Shown in pieces: positions 1 to 9,205 of a stretch of 64,000 nt of DNA; position 1 is the first letter of the stretch, and each line of letters starts with the position of its first letter. The notes beneath the pieces are model-generated. The model had not been told where the DNA came from. It saw nothing but the letters and a program-made list of their open reading frames with translations, and made no database searches. The stretch spans positions 7,021,261-7,085,260 of the forward strand of contig OY811982.1 in assembly GCA_963681505.1 (NCBI GenBank), written 5' to 3'. Made by a program: the position numbers and the translations under genes. The stretch is from Eunapius fragilis. Taxonomy: Eukaryota > Porifera > Demospongiae > Spongillida > Spongillidae.

Positions 1-105
1 CGATTTCAAAACGTAGCCAATAGAAAAGTCGCTTCGTTCAAAAGCTATCGCGCGTCAGTCAAACGATACCGAATTAGACATTATCCACAAAATTTAATTC
101 CGCGG

Positions 106-1294
106 TTAGGGAGCGTTCACAAATGATGTCACGCTGACCATATGTATGTATGGTTCCCCCTAACATGATATATAGGGTATGTATGTATGGTAATGATAGC
201 GTGACTTGTTAATTTATTCTCGGATTTAATATGACGGCGGTAACAAGAGGGAATTGTTTTTCCGTGTGCGCGAAGCATACTGGAAGTCACACACACATCA
301 AAAATATCAAACAAACCATGAAAATTCCATCAATCATTATATCTAGAATGACATGAAAAAGGCGGACAATTTGTCCGATGCCGTAAAGAAGTTTAAGGAG
401 GAGCAAGCAATGGTGTCCCTTAAGAGAATGGACAACTTTTAGGGTTTTGGAGTAGTCTACCTTATAAGCCGGCAGAGGAAAACATTACTCAATGCCAAGG
501 CCAGGCTGAATTGGGATTGATCTTTACAGCGGACGGACGTGTCTTGAAATCACAGGTTATACCAAATTACCTTTACTGCCATCAATTCAGGATAATTTAC
601 AAGGTCGGACTTGTCAGTCACGTGGCCTGTATTTTGCAAGTAAAAAGATGCTTCAGCAGCACAGACAAATACATAGGAAGAATAAAAGTGACACTACAGG
701 AGCCCAATTATTGACCACTTTGTAGTTCCTCATCGTATGAAAGTGTTAGTAATAACTGGTGACCGCCCTGATGGAGAAGCAGCAGATTGGGTGATTATTG
801 AAGACATTGCTACTGAGCAACACAAAAACATTCCACCTGATAGTGTTCAAAGTAGTTCCCATATATAGGTGATCAACTCCCAGTAATGAACACTTCCAAG
901 AACCATGGGAAGAAGATACACTGTAGCTTGAAATAAACAACTGTGCCAATTGTCATTTAATGTGATTAAAAAACTCTGCCTGCATGTGTGAATAAAGTCA
1001 AGATATTTAAATAATATCACAGAAACAATTACTTCAATAAATATAAAAACACTCTACTAGTACATCAGTACATTATGTTGATGGGTAGAAATCAGCGGAA
1101 ATGAGAAAAAAGAAACCTCATACTTGTGCGTGGCGATAAAGGGGGACGGGGGGTATGGTGTAATGAAATGTGACATCATTTAAAGGTGGGGTATGGGGTA
1201 TGGTTCTTAAATTTGTGACAAATGTGGACAACATATGTATGTATGGTCCAATATTCATCGAAAAAGCGTGACATCATTTATGGATGCTCCCTTA
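106..1294. mobile_element. DNA transposon relic, PIF/Harbinger-like by its TTA duplication
   Basis: Inverted ends of about 27 bp match: GGGAGCGTTCACAAATGATG at 109 and, read from the other strand, GGGAGCATCCATAAATGATG ending at 1291, both continuing TCACGCT. The trinucleotide TTA flanks both ends (106-108 and 1292-1294), the target-site duplication typical of PIF/Harbinger elements. Inside, plus-strand fragments such as KKADNLSDAVKKFKEEQ (from about 358) and RMKVLVITGDRPDGEAADWV (from about 735) look like decayed coding sequence with stops between them. I do not recognise the protein, so the superfamily call rests only on the duplication. Bases 1-105 show nothing I can name. Confidence 0.55.
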
Positions 1295-1337
1295 GTGGTT
1301 ACGTTACGTTATGAATAATTTCGCGTATAATCGGATA

Positions 1338-1368
1338 ACACACACACACATACGCAACACACACACAA

Positions 1369-1400
<32 letters not shown>

Positions 1401-1455
1401 ACACGCACACACACACACAAACACACACACATACACAAACGCATACACACACGTC
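1338..1455. repeat. (CA)n microsatellite
   Basis: An almost pure CA/ACAC run with a few CAAA, ACGC and ATAC interruptions. A shorter CA tract sits at the matching place upstream of copy D (about 61504-61530), followed in both by similar sequence containing CTCACG and ATAAGACAGTTTTCTTTTCC, so the tract belongs to the duplicated upstream segment. Confidence 0.9.
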
Positions 1456-1837
1456 CCATGTCATACGTTTACTCACGTTTTCCACCATTCATAAGACAGT
1501 TTTCTTTTCCCGGCCCTTCCTGTATACCCTGGAGTGTGCATGCTACAGCGTACAGTAAAACCGCCCTACGTACTCCACAATTTCCCTAGTTCACCACTGC
1601 CACAGCGCGACCGGACCACAAGGGCCACTGTACCGCAATCCACCCACTACTGTTTTGCATCCCAATGATTGGTCGTTCAATTTGGCGGGAATTAATTGTT
1701 TGTCTAACAACCTTTGTTTGATAGGTTCCATTCAGGCCCGCCGTGTAGTGCAAGCTTCTTTATTATAAAATAAAGTCGCTTGGTAGTTACCAAGTTTAAC
1801 TCGTTATCGTTTCCGCGACGTCATATTAATCGTCAAT
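1456..1837 (+). promoter_or_regulatory. Upstream region and leader of copy A
   Basis: This segment is shared with the upstream region of copy D (about 61530-61853) and in part with copy B (24580-24971). It holds a palindromic CCAAT/ATTGG pair at 1662-1672, about 170 bp before the ATG. The inverted CCAAT box (ATTGGTC) recurs at 24584 and 61717. Just before the start codon a conserved stretch contains AAGTCGC, AGTTACCAAG and CTCGTT. These blocks are the best candidates for the core promoter and 5' untranslated leader. No transcription start can be placed from sequence alone. Confidence 0.5.
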
Positions 1838-4800
1838 ATGGCTCGGGTCGCAAGTGCTCATGAAGATGACGATGCCTGTATACAAAGTACCTACGAAAGC
1901 AAAGTCGCCACCTACCTATCCATCAGGGAGCAGAAACGGAAGCAGCTTAACAAGGATCTGAATGCAGCAGCTTCTCAAGCAGAGAAGGAGGAAGTGTTTC
2001 GAGAGTATCTTGTCAGCATTTTCCGCGAGAATATAGGCGAATTTACTTTCGGTTTTGAAGGAGAGTGTAATGAAAAGTGGGAAGCTTCCCGAAACGAAGA
2101 TTATGTGGTGCTGTTCACTTTAGCGAACAAGCATGGATGCATGCACATAGTGGAGGAATGCTCTCAGTCACTGGAGATGCAGCCAGGCTCAGGGCTCCGG
2201 ATGCAACCACTGGATGAAATCATGTGTGCCAATTGCATTCCGAAGAGCGGGTCACAAACCAGGTACGGCGTTGCTAGGTGTGAGAAGCGAGGGATGATGG
2301 ACTGTTCTGAAGGGTGCCGCCTGGTGAAATATTGCTCCCAGAGGTGTCAGAAAGAGCATTCACTAGCACATAAGGTTGATTGCAAGTCAAGGTATGCTGA
2401 GACAGCATGGCTGAAGGGCAGTAAGTACGATACGACTGCAGAGGATGCCAGTGGGGAGCCCCAGATTGTGGATCGAAGATTCCACCCAAAGGCAATCCGG
2501 TTTCCATCCAGTGTGACGAGCCTCCCAACACCATGCAGTGCATGCCTGGCTGAGAGTGGGGACCTGAGTGACATGGTGTATACGATTCTGAGTGTTCCAG
2601 ATGGATATGAGGGCGAGATCACCCTGCATCTCAACCATGCATCACCTAACATAGCTTTCTGCAACCTGCTATTACTGCTAGCCATGGGCACTCTTGGAGA
2701 GTTGAGTTTTGACATGGTGATACAATTGTGGTATTCTGTTGCAATGACTGACAAACAAATGTTGATCATCACTAAAATGATCGGAAAGCTAGTGCAGGAC
2801 TCTGAGGGAAAGGTGACGAAAGGTCCGTACAGTACATCTTTGCCAAAACTGCCACATGTCATGCTCACAGTAGACCTTGATCCAAAACATTGGTTTGTGA
2901 TGCTCACCGAAAATACATTGGAATCATCACGACACATTAGAAAGTGCATGGTAGATCGGGATAAGCACTTTTTGAGCCCTCAAGGCAAACGATACGCTGT
3001 TGAGATGCTCACCACACTGTCCTCTCACCAGAGAGTCTCGTGGGACAACTTCGCGGAGCAGGGCATGCTTCTGCCTCTAGGAGCATTCAATGCACATCAC
3101 AATGTGCAGAACCCATTCCTGTTCAATGTTGATAATCGCTGGAGGCCAGAAAGTCAGCTTGATCCACTACAGTGCTGGCCAAGGGCTGAGATAATTGCAG
3201 CAGGGGAGAAGTGTAATGTACCCAGCAATGACATTTATGGTGCATTGTTCTTCCTTATTCGGCAGAAGCTCTCTGAGTGCATCCAGAAGCTAAGCAAGCA
3301 CAGGTTTCACATCGTAGTCACCTGCTGTGAACCAAGTGCCCTCGTGCATCGACTTCAACAATCCAAGACAGCAATACACTATATCTCAGGGGTGGATGCT
3401 AGACAGCTGCAGTATGCACATTCAGATGATCAGGAACTCTCAGCCCTCAGTGTTAGGGCTCTGAAGGAGATCATTCAGGGTGCAGGGCTATCAACAGAAG
3501 GATGCCTGGAGAAGAGTGATCTCGTGGATCGTGCTGCCTTGATTCTTGGACGTGCTGCACCATCCGATGGTAAGTATCCTGCTGCAGCAGACACAACATT
3601 GCCACCCACACAACAACAACCCGACGAGGCAAGTGAGAAGAGAAGGTTCATAGAGACTCGAGCAAGCCTTGATTCTCCTGATTTCCTTGCTGTCTGCTAT
3701 CTTGCCCAGCATGGCGACATAACGTGGATGGAGAAAGGTGCTGAGAATTCAATTCCTGAATGCCTTGCCCTCTATGGCTGGCATCAACTATGCTGGTTTA
3801 CACCTGAGAATGCACTAAGTGCCTTATCACATCTGCAACGAGCGAAAGACATGAAGAATGCCTGCGGACTACTTTACTGGGGTTTAGTCATGGATAGTGC
3901 ATCCGGAGATACTGCTGATGCTTGCTCCGTTGCATGGACCAGCTACCATGAGTCTGCATGCCTCGGAAATGAGGTTGGAATGTTTAATGTTGCACATGTC
4001 TTGGCAGCTCGTGGAGATCACAAACAGGCAGTTGAGTGGTGGAAAAAAGCACAGCAGCATGGGCCTTCATTGTTCGAGCTGTATCGCTGTTACCATCATG
4101 GGCATGGCTGCACACAAGATGATCTGGAAGCGAGGAAGTACTTGCAGCAGGCTGCTGATAAAGGCTATGGCCCTGCATGTACTGCCTTGAGTGAGTGGTA
4201 TTGTTCTGGCTGGGAGAATGTGCTCCGTAAGAACCCAGAGAAACAAGCGTATTGGTGCAAGCAGGCCACCATCTCATCTGAGATGCGTATCTATACAGAC
4301 CCCTTGCGGAGCTTACTTGGGACAAATGCCACTCCAGCCTGGTGGAAGTCCCTAAGAACAGTGGTGGAGTTGATGGAACCAAGTGGTGGAGGAACCAAGT
4401 CTGAGAGCAAAGCGAGTGTTGATGCAGATGACACATTTGTCACACAGAAGTTTGCTATTGAGGGAGCGGAGAAATTCATGATGCAAATGAATCCATCACC
4501 ATCCAATGGAATTGGCATGAGTTCAACTCCACCGCATCATCCGTTCCTTCTGAGAGCAGAGAAGCTGGCCCTAACATCAGAAGAACAGCTGCAGCTACAG
4601 GGCATCGTGCAGGAAATCACAGACCTTCTGACCCGCAGCAGAGTGATCACCTCAGTGGAAGTATGTGGTTCATTTGGGAAAGGCACTGCTGTAAGTGGTT
4701 GTGCTGACCTCGACATGGTGGCGATAATTGCGAAATGCTTTGAGAGCAATATGTACCTGTCTCTGCAGCGCCATGTAGCCACTCTGCTTGAAGACCTCAA

Positions 4801-7800
4801 GGTGGATATAAAGGAGGATATAAAGGTGGATATAAAGCATAAGCCTTTGGCTGTATCCTTCACATACAAGCGTGTGGGAATTGATGTGGTACTGGCTAGC
4901 CCTATCATTGAGCCCCTTTCACAGTGTTACCTTCCACCACGTCCACGCTTCTTTCGTAGGCCCTCGTTATCTGTTAAAGAGTGCGCCTTCCTTCATGCAC
5001 AGCCCCCACTGTTTGGTGCTGTTGTGCGACTATTGAAGAACTGGCGAGCAAGTGCAGAGAACTGGCCTCATCATAGCAAGCCACGTTCCTATTTACTGGA
5101 GCTCATTGCATTAGCAGCAGTTCAGAAAGTCAATGCCTCGCAGTTATCTGAAGAAAATGTCCGCAGTGGCTTTGTTACTTCACTTGAGTTGCTGCTGCAA
5201 GTAATCAGTGGCAACCTGAAGCTGTACTGGGTTGACAACTACCCTGAATATAGCATCCAGTTTGAGAACCATGATGGGCCAATCGTGATGGATCCCTTCG
5301 ATCCCACTAACAACTTGGCTGGGCTTCTTCAGATCCAGGATTGGCGTCCCCTGAGCCAGCTGGCTGAGCAGACCCTCATTGCCATAAGAGATCGCAACCT
5401 CGTGCAGAGAGTCATCCATATTACACCAACTGCTGATCAAAGTGTGTCTGCTATCTCTCCCAAGTACAGGTTTTCGTGCCTCATTCTCAGAGCAGAGCAG
5501 TTTATAATCTCTGGAAATCTGAAGGAAGCACTGAATGCCCTGGCAGCTGCATCACAGATTGACACCTCAAACATAAAACTGCAAGGCATGTGGTATGAGT
5601 GCATCACACAGCTGTTTGCCGAAGAATGTGCTGACGCAAAACAATCATTGACGGAAGCTGAGTTGCTTTTGAGATTGAAGGATGCTGTTGTGGACACACT
5701 ACAAGTGTCAAAATTTGGGAAGGAAGTGAAGAAAGTGTTTGCCCAACCAGTGAAAGCACCTGATTACATCACCAAGAACATTGGTGCATGCGAGGAGATG
5801 GACATTCCATTCTCAACTTACATGAGTTCACGTGATGAAGCTGATAGCGACTCCTCAGAAATGGATGACATCCCGCGGATGGTGAAGCTGTTCCCTGAGC
5901 CCAGTGAGGACGAGCTCTACACTCCACAAATCACCAGTGTAGTCTGGAAATCAGCTCTTAAGGATGGAAACTACACTGCATGGCTAATGTTGAAGCAACT
6001 GACCGATCAGATGCCTTCAAAAGAGCAGCGAGATATGTACACAAGGGCTAGTCTGCAGTGTGTGTTGGCACATGATGCACTTTGTGTGGGTAAGGATGTT
6101 ATTGGCCTTGACCGTATGACAGATTCCATCCTGGCAATAGCTCAAACTGCTCAGCTTCATGCGTTACGTGCCCTCGCCCTCGCTGCTGCTAAACGTGTGT
6201 TGACAGATGTTTCATCAGAGATACATGTCTTACCTCACTGTGGCCTCAGTCTTCAAGTGGCAGCCAGCATTGTCCAAGTGCACGTGTATGTGATGATGAA
6301 GGCATGGGCCAAGGTTAGGGAAGCTCTGAAGCCTCTATTGAAGCAAGATGACTTGTGTAATCGAGCTGATGTTTGTTACCTAATTGGGGGTAGCTTGATT
6401 TGGACAGGTGATCATGATGCAGCTATGTTGTGGCACGAACGAGGCATCACAGCCGACCCCACTTTCCGTTTTAATCTGTTTACACTGGGGTTTGCAATGA
6501 TTCACTCAAAGTCGACAAACAAAGCTGACCCAGAGCAAAAGTTGCTTATCATGAAGACTGCAGAGAAGCACTTATGGCAGTACATCAAGCAAGGGGTGCC
6601 AGAAGACAAAAAGCGCTGTGATGCAATGTATGAGCTGGTCTACGTGGCTGTGCTTTCATCAAAATTTCAGGAGGCTCACCGCATATTGGAGATGGCTATT
6701 GAGGCAGATATCAGGCGCACTCAGATCTACAACCAACCCAGCAACAATGGTACTAAGAAGGATCTGCTGGTGGCTGCAATCCAAATGGAGCAGTTAGCAA
6801 TGGTGAATGGAGCTACATGTATGCAAAATGATGATCAAGGGATAAATCTATTTTATGACACTGTACGAACAAAACTGGGTGGAAATCCACTCCTGATTGA
6901 TGTCGATATTGCGACGCACCTGAAGAATGTGTCGATTTTAGGCCTGGATACTGCGAGGGATAACGTTTCTCAGATAATGGCCACATCTTTTTGGAATGGT
7001 GACAAATCTAATTCTGAATTAGCTGCTAAAATACTAAAGAAACTGACACAATGTAAAGACAGTGGTGATAGTGTTTGCAGGGAAGATGATGTGAATGAAG
7101 AGCAGGGGGAGAAGAAGAGGGGCATGCAATATATTGTGGTGGACTGCGAAGGGTCTGGTGAATTCCTTTCATTGGGGGAAGCACTCAGGAGTGATTGCAT
7201 TGCCACTGGCACAGTGATTACAATGAAAGGAGGCACGTACAAGGAAAAGGTAGGCCTTTGCATTAAGCACGAACACCTCACCATAAGAGCAGCAAACAGT
7301 AAAGAGAAGGTCATTATAAAGTCGTATTCTGGAATCCTAGTGGAGGCCAATCATGTGACTCTGTCAGGGTTATCAGTGGACCTTTTGAGTCCCAAGGGTT
7401 ACGATGGTGTTGGAGAATTGGATGGTCACGCCATCCATGTACGAGCAGGCACAGCTGTGGTGCTGGAAAACTGCAGTGCTGATAGTGCGATAAGTGCGGC
7501 AATCGGTATAGGGGACGTAGTGCAGTCTACTGAGATCGAGGTCACAATGGTGATGTGTAACGCAAAATCAAGTGTTGGTAATGCAATTATTTGTGCGGGT
7601 TCCCACACCAAGGTGCAGCTGCAGCAGTGCAATGGCACTCACTCCAATAACGGGCTTGAGGTGCGAATGGGTGCCACAGCGCATGTGAGAAGCTCACACT
7701 TTTCTAGCAACAGGAATTCTGGCGTGCTTGTATGGCAACATGCAAGTTCAGAAACAGTTGTTGGACCAGATAACATCATCCAGGACAATAAAGGTTCAGG

Positions 7801-9205
7801 AGCCCTGTTGGCATCACGGGGCATCATCTTTCATCATAACAAGGTCACTGGGAATAAGCTTTTTGGGGTCTCTGTCCAGCCTGATCCTGCCCCAGGTTTC
7901 AAAGATGTCGAGGTCAAGGTAGAAGACTGTGAACTCTTTCAGAATGGCTTAGGCGGAGTCCAGTTTTACGGGGAAACGTGTGGTGTCATCTCTGGTTGCC
8001 ATATAAAAGAGAACAATCAATGTGGCATCATGGTGGGCATGGGTGTGGAGAAGTTGAGCATTGCAGGAAACCGAATACAAGGTAATTACTCCCAGCAAGA
8101 AACTGGCATTATGATGCAGGGCAGGGCAAAAGTGGGAGACGATAACAAGTTCAGCAACAATAGGATGACTCCTCAAAAGGCAGAAGAGTATTTGAAGACA
8201 ATGCAGGAATTAGGGTTAATCGATGCAAAAACAGAAATGGCAAATGAGTTCATCAAGTTGAATCAACACCATCAAGGAAGACATGCAGGTCAGAGGCGAC
8301 GTGAGATTTTAGTGTGTAAACAGATGGCTCCTCACCTGTTTGGACGACATCAGTGTGCCAAGTGTGGTGCTGAAGGTGGGCCTCGCAAGAAGATGGTGCC
8401 TTGTGTCAAATGCAATGAAGTGGTGTACTGCTCCACAGAATGCCTCGAAGCAGATGCCAATCGGCATAAAGAGTCTTGTGATCCAGTGCTGTTCTATGAG
8501 ACTGCAGATGGAAAGGAGATAAGCATTGATGCAGATCACCTGCAGCATATGCAAGCACAGCGAGAGAATGCAGGCATGGTGTGTGCCTACTGCAAAGCCA
8601 TCGCAAACAAAGAGGATTTCAAAAAGTGTGCCAAATGCAGAAGTGCTGCCTACTGTTCAAAAGATTGTCAGAAAAAGCATTGGCCTGTCCACAAAACTGT
8701 GTGCAAGAGTGCACCCAAGGAATCTTGTAGCCAGAAGACGAAGGCTGGAGCTTCCTCTTTTGTCACCGTGAAAGCCACCACTCAGAATCCATTCAAAGCT
8801 GAGTGCACATCCATGAGTGGCATAGTCCTGAGCATTAATAAATATATGGGTCCTGATGGCAGTGTGGTGGACAGGATTGGGGACCCAGTGGGCGTGTTTC
8901 ATTTGTCAAGTGATGCAGTGCCAATGGTCATCAAGATACAAGGGAGCGAGGATGGCCTCATCAAGAAAAATACCCACCTAATGTTTTATAACGAGAATCG
9001 GAGTGTGAGTGGGTGGATTCATGCTGCCATGAACACCACGGGGGAGTTTAAAGATGCTTACACCCTTATATGTGACACAATCATGCAGCGTGGGGATGCA
9101 GGTCGGTTGGGTGGCAAGAAGGGCTATTTCAATGCAGTGGTTCATAGGAACATGGAGGTGAAGGTGGATTGTGGGAATCTGGTTGCTGAGAATATTGAGT
9201 GGTGA
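1838..9205 (+). CDS. Copy A: MYND-SAP-Sel1-OAS-TPR-beta-helix-MYND2 multidomain protein
   Basis: A single uninterrupted 2455-codon frame; the ATG matches the start of copies B and D. Domains seen: MYND finger about 130-182 (CANC start, YCSQRC, H and C end); DUF4470-like region about 235-330 (DLSDMVYTILSVPDGYEG); SAP-like motif about 533-571 (GCLEKSDLVDRA); Sel1-like repeats about 610-815; OAS-type nucleotidyltransferase about 925-1190 with GSFGKGTAVSGCADLD (G944, S945, D957, D959), third acid D1016 in GIDVVLA, and the OAS C-terminal helix (PLFGAVVRLLKNWR, PRSYLLELIALAA); TPR-like helices about 1210-1700; parallel beta-helix about 1762-2108; MYND fingers 2173-2214 and 2249-2289; unrecognised C-terminal domain about 2310-2455. 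OAS enzymes polymerise ATP into 2',5'-linked oligoadenylates. All three metal-binding acids are present, so activity is plausible. No signal peptide or membrane segment is evident, suggesting an intracellular protein. The overall role (immune sensing) is inference. Confidence 0.88.
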   Translation: MARVASAHEDDDACIQSTYESKVATYLSIREQKRKQLNKDLNAAASQAEKEEVFREYLVSIFRENIGEFTFGFEGECNEKWEASRNEDYVVLFTLANKHGCMHIVEECSQSLEMQPGSGLRMQPLDEIMCANCIPKSGSQTRYGVARCEKRGMMDCSEGCRLVKYCSQRCQKEHSLAHKVDCKSRYAETAWLKGSKYDTTAEDASGEPQIVDRRFHPKAIRFPSSVTSLPTPCSACLAESGDLSDMVYTILSVPDGYEGEITLHLNHASPNIAFCNLLLLLAMGTLGELSFDMVIQLWYSVAMTDKQMLIITKMIGKLVQDSEGKVTKGPYSTSLPKLPHVMLTVDLDPKHWFVMLTENTLESSRHIRKCMVDRDKHFLSPQGKRYAVEMLTTLSSHQRVSWDNFAEQGMLLPLGAFNAHHNVQNPFLFNVDNRWRPESQLDPLQCWPRAEIIAAGEKCNVPSNDIYGALFFLIRQKLSECIQKLSKHRFHIVVTCCEPSALVHRLQQSKTAIHYISGVDARQLQYAHSDDQELSALSVRALKEIIQGAGLSTEGCLEKSDLVDRAALILGRAAPSDGKYPAAADTTLPPTQQQPDEASEKRRFIETRASLDSPDFLAVCYLAQHGDITWMEKGAENSIPECLALYGWHQLCWFTPENALSALSHLQRAKDMKNACGLLYWGLVMDSASGDTADACSVAWTSYHESACLGNEVGMFNVAHVLAARGDHKQAVEWWKKAQQHGPSLFELYRCYHHGHGCTQDDLEARKYLQQAADKGYGPACTALSEWYCSGWENVLRKNPEKQAYWCKQATISSEMRIYTDPLRSLLGTNATPAWWKSLRTVVELMEPSGGGTKSESKASVDADDTFVTQKFAIEGAEKFMMQMNPSPSNGIGMSSTPPHHPFLLRAEKLALTSEEQLQLQGIVQEITDLLTRSRVITSVEVCGSFGKGTAVSGCADLDMVAIIAKCFESNMYLSLQRHVATLLEDLKVDIKEDIKVDIKHKPLAVSFTYKRVGIDVVLASPIIEPLSQCYLPPRPRFFRRPSLSVKECAFLHAQPPLFGAVVRLLKNWRASAENWPHHSKPRSYLLELIALAAVQKVNASQLSEENVRSGFVTSLELLLQVISGNLKLYWVDNYPEYSIQFENHDGPIVMDPFDPTNNLAGLLQIQDWRPLSQLAEQTLIAIRDRNLVQRVIHITPTADQSVSAISPKYRFSCLILRAEQFIISGNLKEALNALAAASQIDTSNIKLQGMWYECITQLFAEECADAKQSLTEAELLLRLKDAVVDTLQVSKFGKEVKKVFAQPVKAPDYITKNIGACEEMDIPFSTYMSSRDEADSDSSEMDDIPRMVKLFPEPSEDELYTPQITSVVWKSALKDGNYTAWLMLKQLTDQMPSKEQRDMYTRASLQCVLAHDALCVGKDVIGLDRMTDSILAIAQTAQLHALRALALAAAKRVLTDVSSEIHVLPHCGLSLQVAASIVQVHVYVMMKAWAKVREALKPLLKQDDLCNRADVCYLIGGSLIWTGDHDAAMLWHERGITADPTFRFNLFTLGFAMIHSKSTNKADPEQKLLIMKTAEKHLWQYIKQGVPEDKKRCDAMYELVYVAVLSSKFQEAHRILEMAIEADIRRTQIYNQPSNNGTKKDLLVAAIQMEQLAMVNGATCMQNDDQGINLFYDTVRTKLGGNPLLIDVDIATHLKNVSILGLDTARDNVSQIMATSFWNGDKSNSELAAKILKKLTQCKDSGDSVCREDDVNEEQGEKKRGMQYIVVDCEGSGEFLSLGEALRSDCIATGTVITMKGGTYKEKVGLCIKHEHLTIRAANSKEKVIIKSYSGILVEANHVTLSGLSVDLLSPKGYDGVGELDGHAIHVRAGTAVVLENCSADSAISAAIGIGDVVQSTEIEVTMVMCNAKSSVGNAIICAGSHTKVQLQQCNGTHSNNGLEVRMGATAHVRSSHFSSNRNSGVLVWQHASSETVVGPDNIIQDNKGSGALLASRGIIFHHNKVTGNKLFGVSVQPDPAPGFKDVEVKVEDCELFQNGLGGVQFYGETCGVISGCHIKENNQCGIMVGMGVEKLSIAGNRIQGNYSQQETGIMMQGRAKVGDDNKFSNNRMTPQKAEEYLKTMQELGLIDAKTEMANEFIKLNQHHQGRHAGQRRREILVCKQMAPHLFGRHQCAKCGAEGGPRKKMVPCVKCNEVVYCSTECLEADANRHKESCDPVLFYETADGKEISIDADHLQHMQAQRENAGMVCAYCKAIANKEDFKKCAKCRSAAYCSKDCQKKHWPVHKTVCKSAPKESCSQKTKAGASSFVTVKATTQNPFKAECTSMSGIVLSINKYMGPDGSVVDRIGDPVGVFHLSSDAVPMVIKIQGSEDGLIKKNTHLMFYNENRSVSGWIHAAMNTTGEFKDAYTLICDTIMQRGDAGRLGGKKGYFNAVVHRNMEVKVDCGNLVAENIEW
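4799..4834 (+). repeat. In-frame 12-bp triplication inside the OAS domain of copy A
   Basis: Three 12-bp units (AAGGTGGATATA, AAGGAGGATATA, AAGGTGGATATA) encode KVDI-KEDI-KVDI. Copy B has a single unit at the same place (about 27949-27960). The tract lies between the DxD pair and the third catalytic aspartate, so copy A has 57 residues between D959 and D1016 while copy B has 49 between the matching residues. Confidence 0.9.

Noticed and set aside
2347-2949. 200-codon minus-strand frame opposite copy A (and its counterpart 25487-26080 opposite B, 62180-62725 opposite D)
   Set aside because: It recurs only because the sense strand is conserved. It has no domain and shows no codon-level constraint of its own.
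1838-9205. Bacterial origin or contamination suggested by a long intronless frame with Sel1 and beta-helix domains
   Set aside because: The MYND fingers and the OAS-type domain are eukaryotic, the family is embedded among spliced genes and animal transposons, and the flanks carry CCAAT boxes and no ribosome binding sites or operon structure.
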